This document shows positions 57,101-63,100 of a stretch of DNA of 64,000 nt, one piece after another. Source of the DNA: Antedon bifida (Eukaryota > Echinodermata > Crinoidea > Comatulida > Antedonidae); the NCBI GenBank assembly GCA_963402885.1, contig OY727102.1:11594001-11658000 (forward strand), written 5' to 3'. Made by a program: the position numbers and the translations under genes. The first letter of the stretch is position 1. Each line of letters begins with the position of its first letter. The notes under the pieces are model-generated. The model was not told the origin of the DNA. It saw nothing but the letters and a program-made list of their open reading frames with translations, and did not search any database.

Positions 57101-60100
57101 CTTTGTGTACATGTGTAGGCCCGTTGTACAATGATAGGCATAATTGTTACACCAGAAGTAAGTCTGTAAAGAAAGTGTTCACAATGAATTTACATGGCTT
57201 AACTTGTTAAACCTAGGTTGTCACAAAATAGAAATGTCCAATTAACATACCTCGTGCATTATCTCATCAAGATTAATTAGTCCTGCTAATTCAGCTTTAA
57301 TTAGGGAAGCGTTGATTGAGCACAAAGTCTCTTGAACCAATTCAACGTCGGTCTTAGACATATTAGACAGCGTAAAGTAATCATTAAATGTACCAGTCTC
57401 ACAAAGGTACATAAATGGAAATGGAACTGAGAAAAACTCCATCATCTAATGCAATGAAAGACATTTTGGTTAGTTATACTGTTTGGCAGCTGTAGTTTTG
57501 CTATTTTATTATAATTATTCAGCTCTGTCTTCTTATCAAACTAGTTTGACAAAAAAAAGTGCCCAAATATGGTAGTGATGGTAGTAGTATGACATCATCA
57601 TGTACATCCATATATGGTCACATCACATATTTTTGTCACATAAAGTTTGATAGTGTAGACAGACCTTTATCATTAATTCACATTTGACAACACAAAAATA
57701 ATATTTATAAAACAAAAAATTGGAAATTTTTGTTAAAAAGAAGTATATAATATATAATACCTTTTCTTGATCATTTGTAAGACTTAGTATAAGATCGACG
57801 ACCTCTGGTAGAATAAAACTGACTTGTATCAACTTTCGTGTTTCGGTTGCATTCAACAGAATTCCTTCAAACGTAGGTATACTTATTTCCAAACCTGTAA
57901 TGTTGGATATCAATAGAAAACTGAAGAACGACACAAGTAATGCAAAGAGAGTTGGAATCCCGATCTTATGATCAGTAGTCCAATGTCCAACAAACTGCGC
58001 CACATGCCCTTACATTTAGATCGCTTTTTGGTGTTTTTTTTGTTGTTATTTTTGTTCATTGTGTTTTATATGTTTATGAGAGAATGAGGTATTACTCATA
58101 ACCACAAGATAAATAAAAAAAAAATAGACAGAGCTTTACAACTTACCATATAAATGAGGAATGTATTTAATACTCAGTGACGATATATAGTCTTTAATTT
58201 GTACATTTCTTAGAAATTCATAATACCATTCCTGAAATGTGGTATCGTTGCCCATGTATGCCATAATCAATTCTCCAATGTCGGACATACTGAAATAAAA
58301 ATGTATGCATCATCAATAAATAAACATAATTGCTCTAGCATGTTTTGAACGTTCATGTGTTTTTGTATGTATAATGTGATTGGTTGAGTTATAGTATCAT
58401 AAAACAAAGCCATAGTGGATGTTCAAAGCAACAGGTCTTCTTGGATAAGGACTTGGAGGTCTAATGTACAGGCTTGTGTACACTTAAAGATATATTAATA
58501 TATATATTTTTTGAAATTGTTTTGTTTAAATATGCTATTTTAATGTCACATAATAGTTATTTACTGTGACCAAAAATTGGGTAAAAAACCTGATAAAACT
58601 GTAATTTAAAGCAAAAAATAGTCAAATTGTTTATGTTGTCTTTTTATAAGTGAAATCATATTATATTTTTGTTTCTTTCTTATGGAAGTGAATAACTGCA
58701 AAAGGGCCTATTCAAAGTCTGATTATATATACATCTTTAAAAGACCTCAGAAAGAGTAGGGGTTTACCCCGGTGTCTTGGAGTATTTTAACCCCCATTGT
58801 TAATCACTAATGACCTTACCAATCACTTAACTGTTACAGAGATCCTGTGGTCCTATGTCCTAATGGTATGAAAGAGGAATAACTAATAATGAACTATAAA
58901 AGTACACTATGTAATTTTAAACTCACTCCATCATATCCATCATATCCATCGGATTAAAATCCATTTGCATGGAAAATACTGAAAGCAAATTCAAAAGATC
59001 TTCAACTGTAAGGTTATAACGTCCATCAAGTTCTTGAAATATTTCTGGAGCAGTTAGGACATTTCCAGCCAGTTTTTCAATGTTCTGAACAAATTCTTCA
59101 AATGAAACTCGCTCTTCATCATACGGTGGTGGCATTCCAAAGAATATGGTTCCAATCTGGTAAGAAAATGAATTAAATGAAATACTTTAATAAAAGTCAC
59201 AGGAAGAATATTTATTTTCAACATAAAGACTTGTCTACACTATCAAACTTTATTTGAAAAAAAAGTGATGTGCCCATAATATTATGGACATGATGATGTC
59301 ATATCACTACCTTATTTGGGCATACCACTACCATATTTGAGCACATTTTTTTTGTCAAACTAGTTTGATAGTGTAAACAGAGCTTATAGTAGTAATTTTT
59401 ACAGATAAAATGTCTTACAAATTGACATACAGTATATCTTTATTGTTCAAAGGTTTGCATGGCAAATAAACACTAGTAAAGTTAGGCTTGCTGTACACCA
59501 TGTGTTTCCAAAAGGAAATAAAGTATGGTTGATAATTTCTTGAAATTTGGTTGAATGCTGCGACCATTTTCTGAAAAGAGGTACTTATATGTCTTACATA
59601 CCAATGATTCGATTTGTTCCATATTGATTTCTTTTTGAATTTCTAAAAACAAAGCTGTTATGTTCACGCTACAAATTGTGTCAAGATGCAAACTAAGATC
59701 AGCAGCCATTAGAGGGCCGACCAAGGTTTCAATAGCAGTGGTGTTGCACAGGAAAGAATCATACTGTAGACTCACAAGCTCCATTATTATCTTTAGAAAA
59801 AAAAATAAAGAAATTTTTTGTAAGCAATGACATAAAGTAAATTAAAATAGCAAGTAATTCATCATTCTTAAACACGTACAATGAAGGTCTGTTAATGCTA
59901 AGATGTTATAACACACCTTTGTATTCTTGCAATTTGATTGGTTAATTATGCATCACATGTCATTTGGAATTAGCCCTACCTAATAGAAAAGTGATATCTA
60001 ATGGTGATAATTAACGCACTCTAATGCATGTTCATCTTTCTTTAAACATTTTGAGAATGTTTGCCACGCAACGTTGCCGAAATCAACTTGTTGTGCGCGC

Positions 60101-63100
60101 TGTCTATAACTGTTCTAATCCACGCCCCCAAAGTTGGAGCACTGCCCTTTTTAATAGCCTAACTTCCCGGCCTAGCATTCATCGATGATTTATGATGGAT
60201 AGATTGAAAAAAAGTAGGTGTACAAAACAAATAAATGTTTTGTATTCGTGAGAATGTTTTATTCAATGACAAATTGATCTATTTATAACTCTTACCATAC
60301 TCAGTTGACTTTGTGACAAACTACCGTTGCTGTGAAATCTTGATAGTTCTTCAAGAAGTCCAAAACTCCCGTCGATAAATTTCCGAAGTTCTGGTGAATC
60401 TGTTGCATATAAAAAATATGATGAACTGATTAATATTTAAATACTAATTTTGGTTGAAAAGACACGGGAAGAGAGATGAGGGTTTGGTAATAACATGATC
60501 AGATTGGGGAGTAATGGAGTTTCAAATGATAGCAATTGTGCTGGGAAGGTTTTAAGCTATCAATTTGAAAACTGCCATGGAATAGATGTGGGCTTGGTGT
60601 AATGTGATATCAAGATGAATGGAATTATACTGGGAAGGTTTTAAACTACTAAAGTAGTGGGGGAGAGGAGCCAGCTCTGGAGAGGGTATCTCTTTGTGAC
60701 TATAGTTGTACTGGAAAGGTTTTAAACTACATTTGAAAAACTACTATGGGAGGAGTATAACATCAAAATGCCCAAAATGTGGGATTTGTTAATGGAGAGG
60801 GAAGGTGCCCACTCTGGGATGAGCATTTTCTCATAAAATACATACATATTTACCTTCATCAATACAGGTGGTACCACAGCCATGTATACAGCAAATCTGA
60901 TCAGTACCACATTCTACATGGCTCTCACACAGGTAATCACATGTTGTTACTGTTTCAGCATCAAATTCAGGACAAACATTGAACACATTTTCTATAAAAA
61001 GAAAAAGATAATATTTGTTTTTTTTATATGTTAGTTAGTTTATATATTAGTTTAATTATTTTCTTTCCTATCCCTGTGTTTCTTAGAGGGCGTGGGGATG
61101 TATAGTGTGAACAGTCTTATAATAGAAATCTGTAGGCGATTGAAATTCTTGATGATGATGACATCATTAGACTATACTTAATTTTTCAGAGGGGGTCTGT
61201 TCTGCAGTCATGTTTCCAGTGATGATAATCTCTTAGAAGATTTGGGATCATTAAGGATTCAGACATCAATCTGTTAATCTTTGGATTAGAATATTAAAGC
61301 CTTTAAGAGGGGGTATGTTCTGCAGTCATGTTTCCAGTGATGACAATGTCTTCGGAGATTTGGGATCATTGAGGATTCAGACATCATTCTGTTAATCTTT
61401 GGATTAGAATATTTAAGTATTTCGGAAGTGTGTTTTGCAATCATGTCCAGTGATGCATGCTGTCGTCAACAGAAGTAATAAATGAAATAAATATTAATAT
61501 ATCTATAAATATTAATAAATATGTACCTTTCACAGCATCATGGATGTCGTTTAAGCTGACTATTACGGCATTAATAAGGTGAATCAACTCCTGATCCACC
61601 TGGTAAAAGGTACTGTTGAGCCAACTTGATATGGTTCCATTTAATCTACATAGAAAAAAGAATATACAGTACTGTACTGTAAGTATAATAACGTACATTT
61701 TTTTTTATTAAGTGCAATTTACATAGATAATCTAATGTATAGAAATATATCAAATTAAGGCCAATACCAACTAATAAGCAATTAACAATCTAGGTAGCAA
61801 ACTATTGACTATAATACACTTACATGTTACCCGATGAAAGACCATCTTTTGGCATAAGCATATCAAACAACATCTCAATATCTCCACTTTGATAAGCCTG
61901 TATGACATAAAAGAGTGCAAAGACTTCTTGTGGAAGTTCATCTACTTTACTTAGAACATTTTCAAATATCAATCGCAAACCTAAATCATCCTTTGAATAA
62001 TTTTTTGATAATTTTATGATCTGAAAAAAAATTTAATGTTAAAATTAGTAAGGCCCCACTTGGAAAAATGATATGACTTTAAGATCATTTATACATTATT
62101 GGATTTTGTATATCCAAGATAATAGGAAGAATTTGAACTGTAGCCGGGTGAGCAACACAAGGACATATCGCTTGTCATTGGTCAATTTGAACCTTGGGTT
62201 ATCTCTAGTGAGAACCAAGCTTTAATGGACGTCTATGATACTGGAAAAAATTAGCCTACAGTAACCAGTAGCTACAATAAATGTACCATATTATTAGAGT
62301 AGTAGAAATACACAATGAAAGATGGGAATGGGAAACTTTATAATGTTACCTGCTCTATGAGTTCCATAATATCTTCGTGTTTGTTTGGTTCATCAAAGAT
62401 CATTGTAAAATTAATAGAACAAATCTCCATGAGGAATTCGTGTTCATCAACGCTCGGTTCAAACGTTATGAAATCTGATATGTCTATTTCATTTTGGCAG
62501 ATCATATGTGCGACCATCCAAATATCTGTATGATTGGCGGTATCACGGAACAGAGCCATTATCTGTTGAACAAGAAAAAAAAAAAAAGTATGTATGGTAC
62601 AATACTTAATATTGTACACTCAACACCATTTAGGTACAGTCAATGTAGGATCCAGAATTTTGTAATATGGGGTATTAGCCCAGGGCCTAAAGTTGGGGGT
62701 TATACAGTAGCCCATCCCCCAACAGGCACAGATCCATGGGGGGCCCATGCAAAAGATTGGATATTAAATTAAGCTCACCCCTTCATGTCACTATTTTTAG
62801 GGCCCTCCCCCCGCCCCTTATATCAAAATCCTTGATCCGCCACTGACCTAAATGGATCCGGCAATGCAGATTGGATTTCATTGGAGTCAAGAAACAAATG
62901 GATTAGGAAGTACACAACTTTTAATATATAAGTTTTACCTTTTGCAGGTGAAGTGTTGATTCTCTCAATGCATCAATTACAAAATGAGTATGATTCAAAT
63001 ACATATCAAGTAATTTGAATGTAGAGTTACTGCCAAGCAGTCTGTCTATAGGGGTGTCACCAAGACGTACGCCATCTACAAAATAAAAACAACGAAAATG

